Positions 1 through 8,588 of a stretch of 64,000 nucleotides of DNA are shown here, piece after piece; within the stretch, counting starts at the first letter, position 1; every line of letters begins with the position of its first letter. The position numbers and the translations under genes are program-made. This stretch comes from Candidatus Woesearchaeota archaeon (GTDB lineage: Archaea > Nanobdellota > Nanobdellia > Woesearchaeales > JABGXB01), in assembly GCA_018675975.1 (NCBI GenBank), contig JABGXB010000002.1, positions 124,001-188,000 on the forward strand, read 5' to 3'. The notes beneath the pieces were generated by a model, which saw only the letters and a program-made list of their open reading frames with translations, ran no database searches and was not told where the DNA came from.

Positions 1-345
1 AAAATATTAATATCAAATTCTACAAAAACAGCCACTCAAGCAAAAGCAAATTTATACGATTTAAACTTTGATGGGGTTCACGGAGAATTTGAAGAGGGTA
101 AATCTAAGCCTTCAATATATATGGGAATAAAAGCCTTGGCTGAATTAACTAAAAAATATCCTTCTTTACAATTAAGTAAGCTTAAAATTATAAATATTGG
201 GGATAATGAAACAGATATGGAATTTGGATCTAATATTAGAGAGTTTTTTACAAATTATGAAATTGAAAATATTTTAGTTAATAGAAAAGGAAATACAAAT
301 TCAAAGTATGCAGATAGAATTATAGAAAGTTTTGAGGAATTATAA
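1..345 (+). CDS. HAD-superfamily phosphatase, C-terminal part (5' end outside window)
   Basis: The frame is open from the first base of the window, so the gene starts upstream and only about 114 C-terminal residues are seen. They carry the later HAD motifs: ISNS at the start (motif II type, S/T after the hydrophobic strand), a conserved Lys in EGKSKPS (motif III), and IGDNETD (motif IV, Mg-binding acidic pair). The nucleophile Asp motif would lie upstream. The stop codon shares one base with the ATG of the next gene, so it belongs to the tightly packed seven-gene operon ending at 5287. The substrate is unknown; a phosphorylated pathway intermediate is an inference from its neighbours. Confidence 0.72.
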   Translation, partial: KILISNSTKTATQAKANLYDLNFDGVHGEFEEGKSKPSIYMGIKALAELTKKYPSLQLSKLKIINIGDNETDMEFGSNIREFFTNYEIENILVNRKGNTNSKYADRIIESFEEL

Positions 346-1358
346 TGGAAGAATTAAAATTAATTATTGAGAATAAATATGATATTAAAGTAAATAGCAT
401 AGAACAATTAAATATAAAGACATATAATAAATGTTATAAAATAAAATCTTTAGATAAAGAATATTTTTTTAAACATTTATTTAATAATGAAACAAAAAAT
501 TTTAAAGCAAAATTAATTGATCAATTAAAAATAATGAACTTTTTTAAAAACAAAGATATTGAAATAATGCTTCCAATAGAAAATAATAAAAATGAATTAT
601 TAACAGAACACAATTCTGAATTTTATTTATTATATGAATTTCAAAAAATTGATAATAAAAATCCAGATAACTGGGGAGAAATTGCTGCAAAAAAATTAGC
701 AGAATTTCATAAGATTGGATTTGAATTTAATGAAGAAGTAAATACTGGAACTTATCAATTAAATAAATCAATTCCAGATATAACTAATTTATTTCACCCT
801 AACAAAGATAAGCGTCCTTCAGTAATCTCAAGATTAAATGATTCTGAATTTTCAAAAAGATTAGAAAAAGATTTACCGTATTTAAAAGAATTAATTATAG
901 AAATATCTCATTATAATCATAAAGCTGAATTAGGGAAAAAATCAATATTACATTATGATTTAAATGAATCTAATATTTTATTTTCACAAGGTGAATTTTT
1001 TTCAATTACTGATTTTGATTTTTCACATGTTGGACATATTGAAACTGATTTAATTAAATTTGCAAGGTATGCATCATATTGTAAAAAAACAAATACAATA
1101 AATTTAAACAAATTTATTAATTATATAAATATATATAGACAAAGAGCAAAAGAATTAAATTTTGAAGTTATAATTGATAATAGAACTTTTTTTACATATT
1201 TATTGTTCATACCGTTAAGAAGATTAGTTTATGCAGCTGAACAAATATTAAAAGGAACTGAATTAGAATTTTTATATGATATAGATATAGAATTTTTAAA
1301 AAATATGAAATCTATTGAAAATGAATTTATGCAAATAGATTTTAATAAAAAAAATTGA
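345..1358 (+). CDS. APH/choline-kinase-like phosphotransferase
   Basis: A 337-residue protein with the aminoglycoside phosphotransferase/CotS/choline kinase fold. The Brenner-type catalytic motif HYDLNESN lies at residues 203-210 (catalytic Asp and Asn present), and the metal-binding ITDFDFS follows at about 221-227. It should transfer phosphate from ATP to a hydroxyl of a small molecule; the substrate cannot be read from sequence. Its start overlaps the HAD gene stop by one base and its TGA stop touches the next frame, so it is translationally coupled. It could be a resistance-type kinase, but the operon of methyltransferases, kinase and exporter favours a biosynthetic role. Confidence 0.75.
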   Translation: MEELKLIIENKYDIKVNSIEQLNIKTYNKCYKIKSLDKEYFFKHLFNNETKNFKAKLIDQLKIMNFFKNKDIEIMLPIENNKNELLTEHNSEFYLLYEFQKIDNKNPDNWGEIAAKKLAEFHKIGFEFNEEVNTGTYQLNKSIPDITNLFHPNKDKRPSVISRLNDSEFSKRLEKDLPYLKELIIEISHYNHKAELGKKSILHYDLNESNILFSQGEFFSITDFDFSHVGHIETDLIKFARYASYCKKTNTINLNKFINYINIYRQRAKELNFEVIIDNRTFFTYLLFIPLRRLVYAAEQILKGTELEFLYDIDIEFLKNMKSIENEFMQIDFNKKN

Positions 1359-1384
1359 TTAGTAAAATTATACACATAAAAAAA

Positions 1385-2377
1385 ATGAAACAAACTAAAA
1401 AAGCCTTTTATCAAGTAAATGAATATTTAAGTTTATGGAAAAAAGCATTAGATGATAATGTTTTAAATGAAAATTTGAAACAAAAAGTCAAAAATGCAAG
1501 TCCATACACAAAAATATTAGATTTAGGTACTGGCTCTGGAACACAAATAAGAAGAAATATTGATGAGAATCTTATTGCAAACAATGGATTAATTATTGGT
1601 GTTGATGTAAATTATGATGGCTTATTAAGTTCTAAACATGATTATGAATTGTGGGCAAAAGAAAATGATTATGAACTAATATTTACAAAATGTGATTCTG
1701 CAGTTTTAAATTTTAAAGTTTCAAAAAATGATTTTAGTTGTTTAATTAAATTGTATAATGTTTCTGTTTATGATTTAAAGAGTTACCGATCAATAGGACA
1801 AAATTTTGATTTAGTGAATGCTTTATCTTTATTTGAACATACAGATATAGAAAAATCAATTAAAGTAGTAAAAAATTTAATGAATGATGGTGCATACTTA
1901 TATGCTCCAATAAATTATAATGGTATTACTCAAGTTCGACCTTTAGCTGATGACTTATCTGAGCAACAAGATAATAATTTAATGGAATTATTTAATGAAA
2001 TATTAATTAATACTCAAAATGTTGGTGGTGTTGATTATGGACAAAGTTTATGTGGAGATATATTACCAAAGATTGCAAAAGGTTTAGGTTTTACTATTAT
2101 TGGAATTGAAGATTCAAATTGGTTGATTACAAATAAATCAAGTAATTATCAAAAAAATGCATACGAAATGTTTTTGAATGCAATAAAAACAGAACTAATT
2201 AGTGCCAATAATAATGAACAATTAAAAATAAAACAAAAGTTAGAAATTAATTGTGAACTTATTGAATCATGGTATAGATCAGCATTAAAAAATTTTAAAT
2301 CAGGTGTAGGAACTTTTTTTTGTACTAATAAAGATATTCTTATACAAAAAAAATTGGGTGTATTTAATGATAATTGA
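1385..2377 (+). CDS. Class I SAM-dependent methyltransferase
   Basis: Motif I of Rossmann methyltransferases is clear (ILDLGTGSGTQ near residue 45), followed by an acidic strand end (IIGVDVN) and a NALSLFEH segment in the motif IV position. The frame is open back to a TTG at 1355, but the ATG at 1385 is the better start because the TTG lies within the stop of the previous gene and has no Shine-Dalgarno sequence. The C-terminal third is helical and unassigned. It overlaps the next gene, a second methyltransferase. The substrate is unknown. Confidence 0.68.
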   Translation: MKQTKKAFYQVNEYLSLWKKALDDNVLNENLKQKVKNASPYTKILDLGTGSGTQIRRNIDENLIANNGLIIGVDVNYDGLLSSKHDYELWAKENDYELIFTKCDSAVLNFKVSKNDFSCLIKLYNVSVYDLKSYRSIGQNFDLVNALSLFEHTDIEKSIKVVKNLMNDGAYLYAPINYNGITQVRPLADDLSEQQDNNLMELFNEILINTQNVGGVDYGQSLCGDILPKIAKGLGFTIIGIEDSNWLITNKSSNYQKNAYEMFLNAIKTELISANNNEQLKIKQKLEINCELIESWYRSALKNFKSGVGTFFCTNKDILIQKKLGVFNDN

Positions 2378-3356
2378 AAATACAAATGATTTATGTTTAA
2401 TGGGTGATGAATATACAAAGTCTCAACTATTATTTACTGCCTTAGATATTAATATATTTGAAAAATTAAATAATAATAAATTGACAATTGATGAATTAAG
2501 TTCTGAATTAAATTTAAACTCAAATGCAATGGGTAGATTTGTTAATTGGTTTACTAAATTAAATTTATTGGAACAAAATGGAAACACTTTTTATAATTCT
2601 GATTTTACAAATAAATATTTAGTTCGTTCTAGTCCTGATAATTATGTTGAGTGGATTATTGGTTCAAAAGTTTTTCAAGAAACATTATGGCCAAAATTAA
2701 ATCAAGCATTAAAAACAGGATATGATCAATATGGAACTGAAAATCAAGAAATGTGGGATAAGTTTTATTCAAACAAAGAAGAATTATTAGAAGTTATGTC
2801 TGGTTTTGATTCTTTATCTAGAACTGTTGGGCGTAACATTATAAAACAATATAAATTTAAACATAATTCCACAATAGTTGATATTGGTGGTGGTTCTGGT
2901 GGACTTGCCTCTGAAATAAAAAAACAACATCCTTCATTAAATTGTGGAGTTGCTGATCGTGAAGATACAATTGATCTAGCAAAAAAACATTTTCCATATA
3001 ATATTAATCATTATGGTGTTGATTTTTTAAAACAAGATTTACCTAAAGCAGATTATATGATACTTTCATGGATTATTCATGATTGGGATGATGTGTCAAT
3101 TAAAAAAATATTAAGTAATTGTCATAAAAACTTAAATGAAGGTGGAAAAATAATGCTTATTGAATTATTACCTGAAGAAGATAATTCATTTGGTTATTGG
3201 GATATTATGGACGGTCATATGTTACTCTCAACTTCTGGAAAAGAAAGAACATTAGATGAATATAAACAATTAATGAAAGTTAATGGATTTGAATATTTAG
3301 ATAAATTTTCATTAAATAATGATTTTCGTAAAGTTATGGTGTATGAAAAAAAATGA
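2367..3356 (+). CDS. O-methyltransferase, winged-helix dimerisation type (Methyltransf_2)
   Basis: The architecture matches the hydroxyindole/caffeate/polyketide O-methyltransferase family: an N-terminal winged-helix dimerisation domain (about residues 10-95), then the SAM domain with VDIGGGSGG and the family motif SWIIHDWDD, whose His is the usual catalytic base, and a C-terminal motif near GKERTLDEYK. The family methylates hydroxyls on aromatic or polyketide-like small molecules and is common in natural-product clusters, but unusual in a reduced archaeal genome. A GTG at 2358 is possible; the ATG at 2367 is preferred. It overlaps the previous gene by 11 bases. Confidence 0.8.
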   Translation: MIIENTNDLCLMGDEYTKSQLLFTALDINIFEKLNNNKLTIDELSSELNLNSNAMGRFVNWFTKLNLLEQNGNTFYNSDFTNKYLVRSSPDNYVEWIIGSKVFQETLWPKLNQALKTGYDQYGTENQEMWDKFYSNKEELLEVMSGFDSLSRTVGRNIIKQYKFKHNSTIVDIGGGSGGLASEIKKQHPSLNCGVADREDTIDLAKKHFPYNINHYGVDFLKQDLPKADYMILSWIIHDWDDVSIKKILSNCHKNLNEGGKIMLIELLPEEDNSFGYWDIMDGHMLLSTSGKERTLDEYKQLMKVNGFEYLDKFSLNNDFRKVMVYEKK

Positions 3357-4204
3357 AAATTAAATGGATGATACATAGAAGTGAAAAACCTTTTTTACAA
3401 GAGAAAGAAGTATATAAAAGTTTAAACACAATTATTAAAAAACAATATCCAGAAATGGAATTTATTGATAATGGTGTACTTTTTTCTATTCATTATAAAA
3501 ATACTATAATTGATTTTGATTATGGTTATCATGATATGGAAAAGAGAGATTTTTCTGAATATAATTCTGTTATTTCTACTGGTATGTGTGCAATTTTTAA
3601 TCCTAATTTACAACCTGGGACATTATTCTTTGCAAAAGAATCAGATTTTATGAATATTGATACAAATAATAAAGAATTAAAAATTAAAGGTCCACGAGTA
3701 AATAAACATAATGAAATGTCTTTAATTTTTAAAAAACTTATTTCATATGAATCAACTCATGATACAAATGATTTAAAACAAACATTATATGATTTATTTG
3801 GCGATGAATTTGTTAATTTAAAACAATTAAATATACATGATGATGCAAAATATGTAACTGCAAATGGATTATTTAAGCCATCAGAATTAGGAGATTACGA
3901 TATTAAAAGAGAAGAAAATAATTCTGAGTCAAATGTTGATAATTTGAAAGAATATTTGGAAAAGAGTTATGATTGTTTAAATTGTGAAACTTATGGTTTA
4001 ATGAAAAATCCAACTGTTAATAATTTAATGATGTTTTCATTTGGATTAGATAAACCATATTCAGTTACTGAATTAACTGATGATATAAGAGCTGGTAAAG
4101 ATTTTTCTAAAAATTTACCAACATTTAATTTAGGTTTAACATTTTATTTTAAAACATTATTATTAAGTTCTGTTTTGGAAGATGGGGGAAATAATTTAAA
4201 ATGA
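3353..4204 (+). CDS. Nucleoside-phosphorylase-like protein
   Basis: A 283-residue soluble protein. The segment with ISTGMCAIFNPNLQPG, followed by a strand, resembles the conserved Gly-rich turn of the purine nucleoside phosphorylase/MTA nucleosidase fold, and NCETYGLMK resembles the acidic nucleoside-binding motif that precedes the last helices. Both are loose matches, so the assignment is tentative. If right, it would cleave an N-glycosidic bond of a nucleoside or of an S-adenosyl by-product of the two methyltransferases upstream. It overlaps both neighbours by four bases (ATGA-type junctions). Confidence 0.45.
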   Translation: MKIKWMIHRSEKPFLQEKEVYKSLNTIIKKQYPEMEFIDNGVLFSIHYKNTIIDFDYGYHDMEKRDFSEYNSVISTGMCAIFNPNLQPGTLFFAKESDFMNIDTNNKELKIKGPRVNKHNEMSLIFKKLISYESTHDTNDLKQTLYDLFGDEFVNLKQLNIHDDAKYVTANGLFKPSELGDYDIKREENNSESNVDNLKEYLEKSYDCLNCETYGLMKNPTVNNLMMFSFGLDKPYSVTELTDDIRAGKDFSKNLPTFNLGLTFYFKTLLLSSVLEDGGNNLK

Positions 4205-4884
4205 AATTAATAATACTTGATGGAATGCCAACTGTTGGTAAAACAACACTTGGTAGAAGATTAAAAGAAGAATTAAATAGTAAATTAACAGATTACAAAA
4301 TATTCTATTTTAATGATGATATAAAAAATAAATATAATATTGATATATTTAAAATAGTCAAAGATCAAGATTTAGATAAATTTAATTTAAATGGCGTAAC
4401 TACATATTTAAATTCAATTATTAATCAATTGTCAGATATTGAAAAAAAAGAAGGTAAGGATTGTATTTTTATTATTGATAGATTTCATATGTCATATTTA
4501 CCTTATGCAAAATCAAAAATAGAAGAATTTCATGAATTTGAAAAATCATTTAATGAATTTACATTTTATGGAATACTAGGATTTGATAATTTAAATCCAG
4601 AACTATTACACGATAGATTAAAAGGCTCTTTAAATTTAAGAAAAGATCATGGATTTAATTCACATTTTGAAAGAATTACTACTGATCCAAAAAAAGGAAA
4701 TACTCCAAAAGAAAGATTATTTACTCATTATGAGTTTAGAAATAATTTGTTTAAAGAATTCTATAATAAAACTTCTTTACAAAATAAATTATTTATCCCT
4801 GTTGATAATATTTCATTAGCTCATGAATATGATGATGTCTTTCAATTATTATATAATAAAATTTTAAGGTGGACACATGAATAG
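4201..4884 (+). CDS. P-loop small-molecule or nucleotide kinase
   Basis: The Walker A motif GMPTVGKTT is at residues 8-16, right after the first strand, as in thymidylate/deoxynucleoside kinases and chloramphenicol-phosphotransferase-like enzymes. IIDRFHMSYLPY about 90 residues later is in the Walker B/DR(F/Y) position of deoxynucleoside kinases. An Arg-containing lid is plausible at ERITTDPKKG. At 227 residues it is normal size for the group. It overlaps the genes on both sides. Together with the nucleoside-phosphorylase-like neighbour it hints at nucleoside chemistry, which is inference. Confidence 0.65.
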   Translation: MKLIILDGMPTVGKTTLGRRLKEELNSKLTDYKIFYFNDDIKNKYNIDIFKIVKDQDLDKFNLNGVTTYLNSIINQLSDIEKKEGKDCIFIIDRFHMSYLPYAKSKIEEFHEFEKSFNEFTFYGILGFDNLNPELLHDRLKGSLNLRKDHGFNSHFERITTDPKKGNTPKERLFTHYEFRNNLFKEFYNKTSLQNKLFIPVDNISLAHEYDDVFQLLYNKILRWTHE

Positions 4885-5287
4885 TTGGTATTTTTTTTCA
4901 TTAATTACATTATTAATTTGGGGAGTGGGATCTTTTTTACCAAAAATTTCAACTAATTATATTTCCCCTAAGAGTGCATTAATGTTTGAAGTAATTGGTA
5001 CATTAATATTAGGATTAATAGTTTTTTTCTTTAATAAAGAATCAATTGATTTTAATTATATTGGAAGTAATGTTGCCATTATAGCAGGATTTTTAGGAAT
5101 TCTTGGATCATTTACATTTTTACTTGCACTAAAAAAAGGAAATGCAAATACAACAATTGCAATTACATCATTATATCCCTTACTTGCAATTTTATTATCT
5201 TCATTTTTTTTTAAAGAAGCATTAAAAATAAATCATATATTTGGAATTGTATTTTCAATTATTGCAATATATTTATTTTCATTTTAA
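4877..5287 (+). CDS. EamA-family half transporter
   Basis: It is a 136-residue, highly hydrophobic protein with five predicted membrane segments (about 4-22, 31-53, 64-84, 91-112 and 117-135), matching a single EamA unit (drug/metabolite transporter superfamily). The last pair of helices carries the typical SLYPLLAILLS and FFKEALK signature. Most EamA proteins have two such units, so this one probably dimerises. Being last in the operon, it is a candidate exporter for the pathway product. A hairpin downstream may end the transcript. Confidence 0.75.
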   Translation: MNSWYFFSLITLLIWGVGSFLPKISTNYISPKSALMFEVIGTLILGLIVFFFNKESIDFNYIGSNVAIIAGFLGILGSFTFLLALKKGNANTTIAITSLYPLLAILLSSFFFKEALKINHIFGIVFSIIAIYLFSF

Positions 5288-5369
5288 TAAAATTAATTAA
5301 TTATTTTGAATTTAATTTATATTACATATATTTTTCTATTAAATATTTAGTATTTTTTGAAATGTTAAT

Positions 5370-5399
5370 TTGGGAAAATTCCCACAAGGGATTTTCCAA
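5370..5399. terminator. Hairpin between convergent genes
   Basis: TTGGGAAAATTCCC (5370-5383) pairs with GGGATTTTCCAA (5388-5399) around a four-base ACAA loop, with two single-base bulges. It is the most stable inverted repeat in the 126-base gap between two converging genes, so it probably marks or protects both 3' ends. There is no long T tract directly after it. Confidence 0.5.
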
Positions 5400-5413
5400 A
5401 AGCATATAAATTA

Positions 5414-6196
5414 TTACTTCTTACAGAAAAAAATTATTTCATTAGGATTTAAAGCAAACTTTTTAATTAAATTAATATCTATTTTTTTCTTTTTAACAGA
5501 AAACCCAACTGATTTAAGACGAGTAGGATAATCTAAACCATATATTCTAACATGATCGGATTGACCAAATATTTCTGCTCTTTCTTCACTATTAGTAATT
5601 GAAAGATCTTCAAAAGAATGTTTCATAATCGGTGAATAAGGAACTTGTAATATTGCCCAACCCTTTGGTTTTAATACACGATATAACTCACTCATTGCTT
5701 TTTTGTCATCAATAATATGTTCTAAAACATGATTACATATTATAGCATCAAAATGATTTTTAGGAAATCCTATATTTTGAATATCCATCTTAATTTTTGC
5801 AAGAGGATTATGTAAATCAGCAGAATGATATTTTATGTTCTTTTTTTCAATAATGTTTTTTAGATTGATTTCAGGCGCTATGTGAAGTAGTTTCATTTTT
5901 GGTTTTAACTTTAACAAATCATTAGATTTTAAAAAAAGATAAACAAGTCTTTCCCTATCACTGGATTTACAGAAAGGACAAATTGCATTATTTCTATATC
6001 CTCCACCAATAATCTTTTTTTCTTTCAAAATATTATAACTAAAACCCGTTGGCAAAAATTTATTATGTGAATGATTACAAAATGGACAAGCATATTTCGA
6101 ACCTTGCAAAGTTAATAACAAGGATTGAAATGTTTCAAGAATAATTTTTTTGATCATAAATAACATTAAAATATAATTTATTATAAATTGTTGCAA
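5414..6196 (-). CDS. Methyltransferase with N-terminal zinc-ribbon-like segment
   Basis: Two CxxC pairs (CPFCNHSH and CPFCKSSDRERL) lie just before a class I methyltransferase domain with LLHIAPE in motif I position and CNHVLEHI, the hallmark of the Methyltransf_11 group. This Cys-rich plus methyltransferase arrangement is known from polysaccharide clusters, where CPxCxSxxRHR is characteristic. An Asp-containing segment (HVRIYGLDYPTRL) near the end is also family-like. The start may be an internal Met (residue 14), because the first 30 residues are hydrophobic and poorly conserved in style. It is a single gene, convergent with the upstream operon. Confidence 0.72.
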   Translation of the reverse strand: MQQFIINYILMLFMIKKIILETFQSLLLTLQGSKYACPFCNHSHNKFLPTGFSYNILKEKKIIGGGYRNNAICPFCKSSDRERLVYLFLKSNDLLKLKPKMKLLHIAPEINLKNIIEKKNIKYHSADLHNPLAKIKMDIQNIGFPKNHFDAIICNHVLEHIIDDKKAMSELYRVLKPKGWAILQVPYSPIMKHSFEDLSITNSEERAEIFGQSDHVRIYGLDYPTRLKSVGFSVKKKKIDINLIKKFALNPNEIIFFCKK

Positions 6197-6398
6197 TACA
6201 TCTGAATTATTGCGCCTAACATTAAGGATAAAATAAATTCACGAAACAAATTTTGGAAATTTTAGCAAGAAATTTACTCTTAATCGCAGTTATACTTTTT
6301 TTCTGCAAAAAAAAAATGAGAAGCAAAGCGGGTTGAAAAATAGAGCATTCATCTAGCACGAAGTGCCATCAAAACCAAACATAAAGACTTGGGGGAGT

Positions 6399-6416
6399 AA
6401 ATATTTAAATATAACC
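6399..6416 (+). promoter_or_regulatory. TATA box of methyltransferase gene
   Basis: The sequence AATATTTAAATATAAC lies 20-35 bases before the ATG at 6434. The spacing fits an archaeal TATA element driving a leaderless or nearly leaderless transcript. There is no Shine-Dalgarno sequence before this ATG, which supports the reading. Confidence 0.5.
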
Positions 6417-6433
6417 TAATAGTTCAATTTATT

Positions 6434-7153
6434 ATGTCTCAATATGATAAATTTGCTAAAGAATATATTGCTATGAGAAGTAATATGTTTGACCAGAATA
6501 TGAATGCAGAATTTCCTGAAATGCTCCAATTATTAGGAGATATTAAAAGCCAAAAATTATTAGATTTAGGTTGTGGTTTTGGAGACTATGTAAAAATATA
6601 TTCTAAAAAAGGAGCAATCGTTACAGCAGTTGATAATTCAGAAAAAGAGATAGAACATGCACAAAAACTAAACATTCCAAATGCGAAATTTATAGTTTCT
6701 GATATCTCAAAGAAATTTCCATTTAAAGATTCCAGTTTTGATATAATTACATCAAGTTTAGTTTTTGATCATTTGGAAGATTTAATATATCTTTTTCAAG
6801 AATGTAATCGAGTTTTAAAAAATAAAGGAATCATGGTTTTTTCAGTATCAAATCCTGTATTTTATCAAGAAAAAAGCATAGTCGGAAAAATTAAGATTTT
6901 AGGCAAGAAAATAATTTTTGGCAATTACTTTGAGCGAAGAAAGATTGTTAGAAAATGGGGTGGAACAGCAACAATGGAACATTACCACAAACCCTTAGAA
7001 GATTATTTCTCTGCATTTTTAGAAAACGGATTTGAATTATTAAGCTTTAAAGAACCCCAATCAAAAACAGAAAAAATAACATGGCATTGTAAAAATCCAA
7101 CTTTTTTAGTATTCAAATTAAAAAAGTCATACATCGCTAACAAACCAAAATAG
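6434..7153 (+). CDS. Class I SAM-dependent methyltransferase (Methyltransf_11 type)
   Basis: A 239-residue protein with LLDLGCGFGDY (motif I, about residues 42-52), TAVDNSEKEIE (motif II), FDIITSSLVFDHL (motif IV) and VLKNKGIMVFSVSNP (motif VI), in family order. The C-terminal part, with ARG/LYS-rich ERRKIVRKWGG and an MEHYHKPLEDY segment, resembles small-molecule or quinone-type methyltransferases. It is a monocistronic gene with its own TATA box. The substrate is unknown. Confidence 0.78.
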   Translation: MSQYDKFAKEYIAMRSNMFDQNMNAEFPEMLQLLGDIKSQKLLDLGCGFGDYVKIYSKKGAIVTAVDNSEKEIEHAQKLNIPNAKFIVSDISKKFPFKDSSFDIITSSLVFDHLEDLIYLFQECNRVLKNKGIMVFSVSNPVFYQEKSIVGKIKILGKKIIFGNYFERRKIVRKWGGTATMEHYHKPLEDYFSAFLENGFELLSFKEPQSKTEKITWHCKNPTFLVFKLKKSYIANKPK

Positions 7154-7301
7154 TAAAATACTAATATTATTTTATGAATTTTGAACTAATAACAAAGATA
7201 AAATGCACAAGAAATAAGACAATAGGAATCATAAAAAATAATCTTTCTTAACTTTTTAATTAGCTCACCACTATAATTATCAACATACATATTTATATCC
7301 T

Positions 7302-7514
7302 TTAAAGTTCAGCTCTCGAAAAATGTTTTCCTTTAATAATTTTCTTCAACTTAGTTTTGTATTCAGGTTTTAACTGAACGTCTAAAAATGCCTCTTCATA
7401 TTCTTTTACTACTAAATTAATAGCCTGACTTTTATCTTTTAAACCAAATTTTGCTTTGACAATATTCAAAACCATATTTGTTTGTTTTTCAATATTTATA
7501 ACCGCTTGAACCAT
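7302..7514 (-). CDS. DUF2683-like small protein, antitoxin type
   Basis: A 70-residue protein starting MVQAVINIE, with a strand followed by VLNIVKAKFGLKDKSQAINLVV, a ribbon-helix-helix-like pattern, and an acidic then basic tail. It resembles archaeal DUF2683 proteins, usually regarded as antitoxin-like. The frame is open five codons further up to 7529, but 7514 is preferred because that extension consists of the direct-repeat operator-like sequence. No toxin gene adjoins it on the same strand, so it may be an orphan. Confidence 0.6.
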   Translation of the reverse strand: MVQAVINIEKQTNMVLNIVKAKFGLKDKSQAINLVVKEYEEAFLDVQLKPEYKTKLKKIIKGKHFSRAEL

Positions 7515-7554
7515 ATATATACCCCACATATAAGTATATATACCACATATATAA
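7515..7554 (-). promoter_or_regulatory. Direct repeats before the DUF2683-like gene
   Basis: On the minus strand, TATATGTGG followed by TATATAT occurs twice (plus-strand positions about 7516-7532 and 7537-7553), one copy with two extra G. The repeat period is about 21 bases, two helical turns, and the copies sit directly before the start codon and overlap the TATA-like sequence. That is the place expected for autoregulation by a ribbon-helix-helix protein. Confidence 0.5.
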
Positions 7555-7775
7555 ATATTTGGTTTGTTAAAAACTCAAATGTCGTTTAATATCGCAACTA
7601 AATACAGTCGCGAAGCGATTGGGACTAACGACGTCAGAAGTGAGTTATTTAGTTGTGTTAGACTAACTGAACGTAGTGAGAGTGCAACAGGATATATAAT
7701 TTTCATGAAGTAAAAATTTGAGAAGTTGATAAAAAGAATCCAAGACAAAGACGAGGCTAAATAATAAAAGAGCTA

Positions 7776-8324
7776 TTAAATCAATTTTTCCTTACTAATA
7801 ATTTCTTCTACTTTTAAATATAAAGACTCTGTACTACCATCATTTTGAATTAAATAGTCAACTTGCTTCATACAATCGGAAACTTTTTGCACAGATTCGC
7901 CATCATCCTTCCGTTCAATCTCTAAAAAGCTCTCAAAAGTAATTGGATCTCCAGTTTTTTGTCTACTTTTAACCCTTTCAAATCTTGCTTTGGGTGTTGC
8001 ATCAATTCCAATTAGTGCCATAGAGTAATTTGCTCTTAAATAATCAATTTGACCAACTTGCCTCATTCCAACAATAATAAGTAATTCTTCTGCATTATTA
8101 TTCAAAATTCTTCTAGCTAAATAATCATCACCATGAGTAGAAACTAATTCTCTTGATAAATTAATCAAGTTTTTTCTAGTAATTGGAATTCCTTTCTCTT
8201 TTGCTAAATCCTTCAGCTCAGAACTAATCTGATAAGAATTAATTTTAAGTTTATCTTGAAGATAAGTTGCAACAGAATCTTTTCCCGCTGCAATTGGTCC
8301 TATAACACCTATAACTTTTTGCAT
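7776..8324 (-). CDS. UPF0200/dephospho-CoA-kinase-like P-loop kinase
   Basis: The Walker A motif is GPIAAGKDS at residues 9-17. The order of elements (ISSELKDLAKEKG, then RxL, HGDDYLARR, GMRQVGQIDYLR, IGIDATPKARFERVKSRQ, late ADYLI-like VDYLIQNDG) matches the archaeal UPF0200 group of adenylate-kinase/dephospho-CoA-kinase-like proteins. In this superfamily the enzyme phosphorylates a nucleotide or nucleotide-like cofactor. It is a lone gene with 246 non-coding bases downstream. Confidence 0.68.
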   Translation of the reverse strand: MQKVIGVIGPIAAGKDSVATYLQDKLKINSYQISSELKDLAKEKGIPITRKNLINLSRELVSTHGDDYLARRILNNNAEELLIIVGMRQVGQIDYLRANYSMALIGIDATPKARFERVKSRQKTGDPITFESFLEIERKDDGESVQKVSDCMKQVDYLIQNDGSTESLYLKVEEIISKEKLI

Positions 8325-8588
8325 ATTTAATTGAAATTATCAGACTATTTAAAACTTCCTTAAGCCCTTTTTTTTTACTCCTTTTTATCCAGTGTGTTGA
8401 ACATACAGGTTTAGAAATGTTTAATTTTAGAGAGACAAAGTCCTAGAAAAATTCAATGTGCATGAAGACTGCAAGGTAGGAGATCTTTTTATTAAATATA
8501 TTAAGGGGCTTTGGTGGCTTCAAATTTTAATTTAAAAGTAGTTACCTAAATAAAAATTTATAAATTCATTTAATTCCCAAAATACAAT
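8325..8588. other. Non-coding gap without recognised features
   Basis: About 264 bases lie between a divergent gene pair. The base composition is less AT-rich in the middle (8395-8520) than in most gaps, which could mean an unrecognised RNA, but no tRNA, box C/D pattern or strong inverted repeat was found by eye. TATA-like ATTTATAAATT precedes the gene at 8589. Confidence 0.4.
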
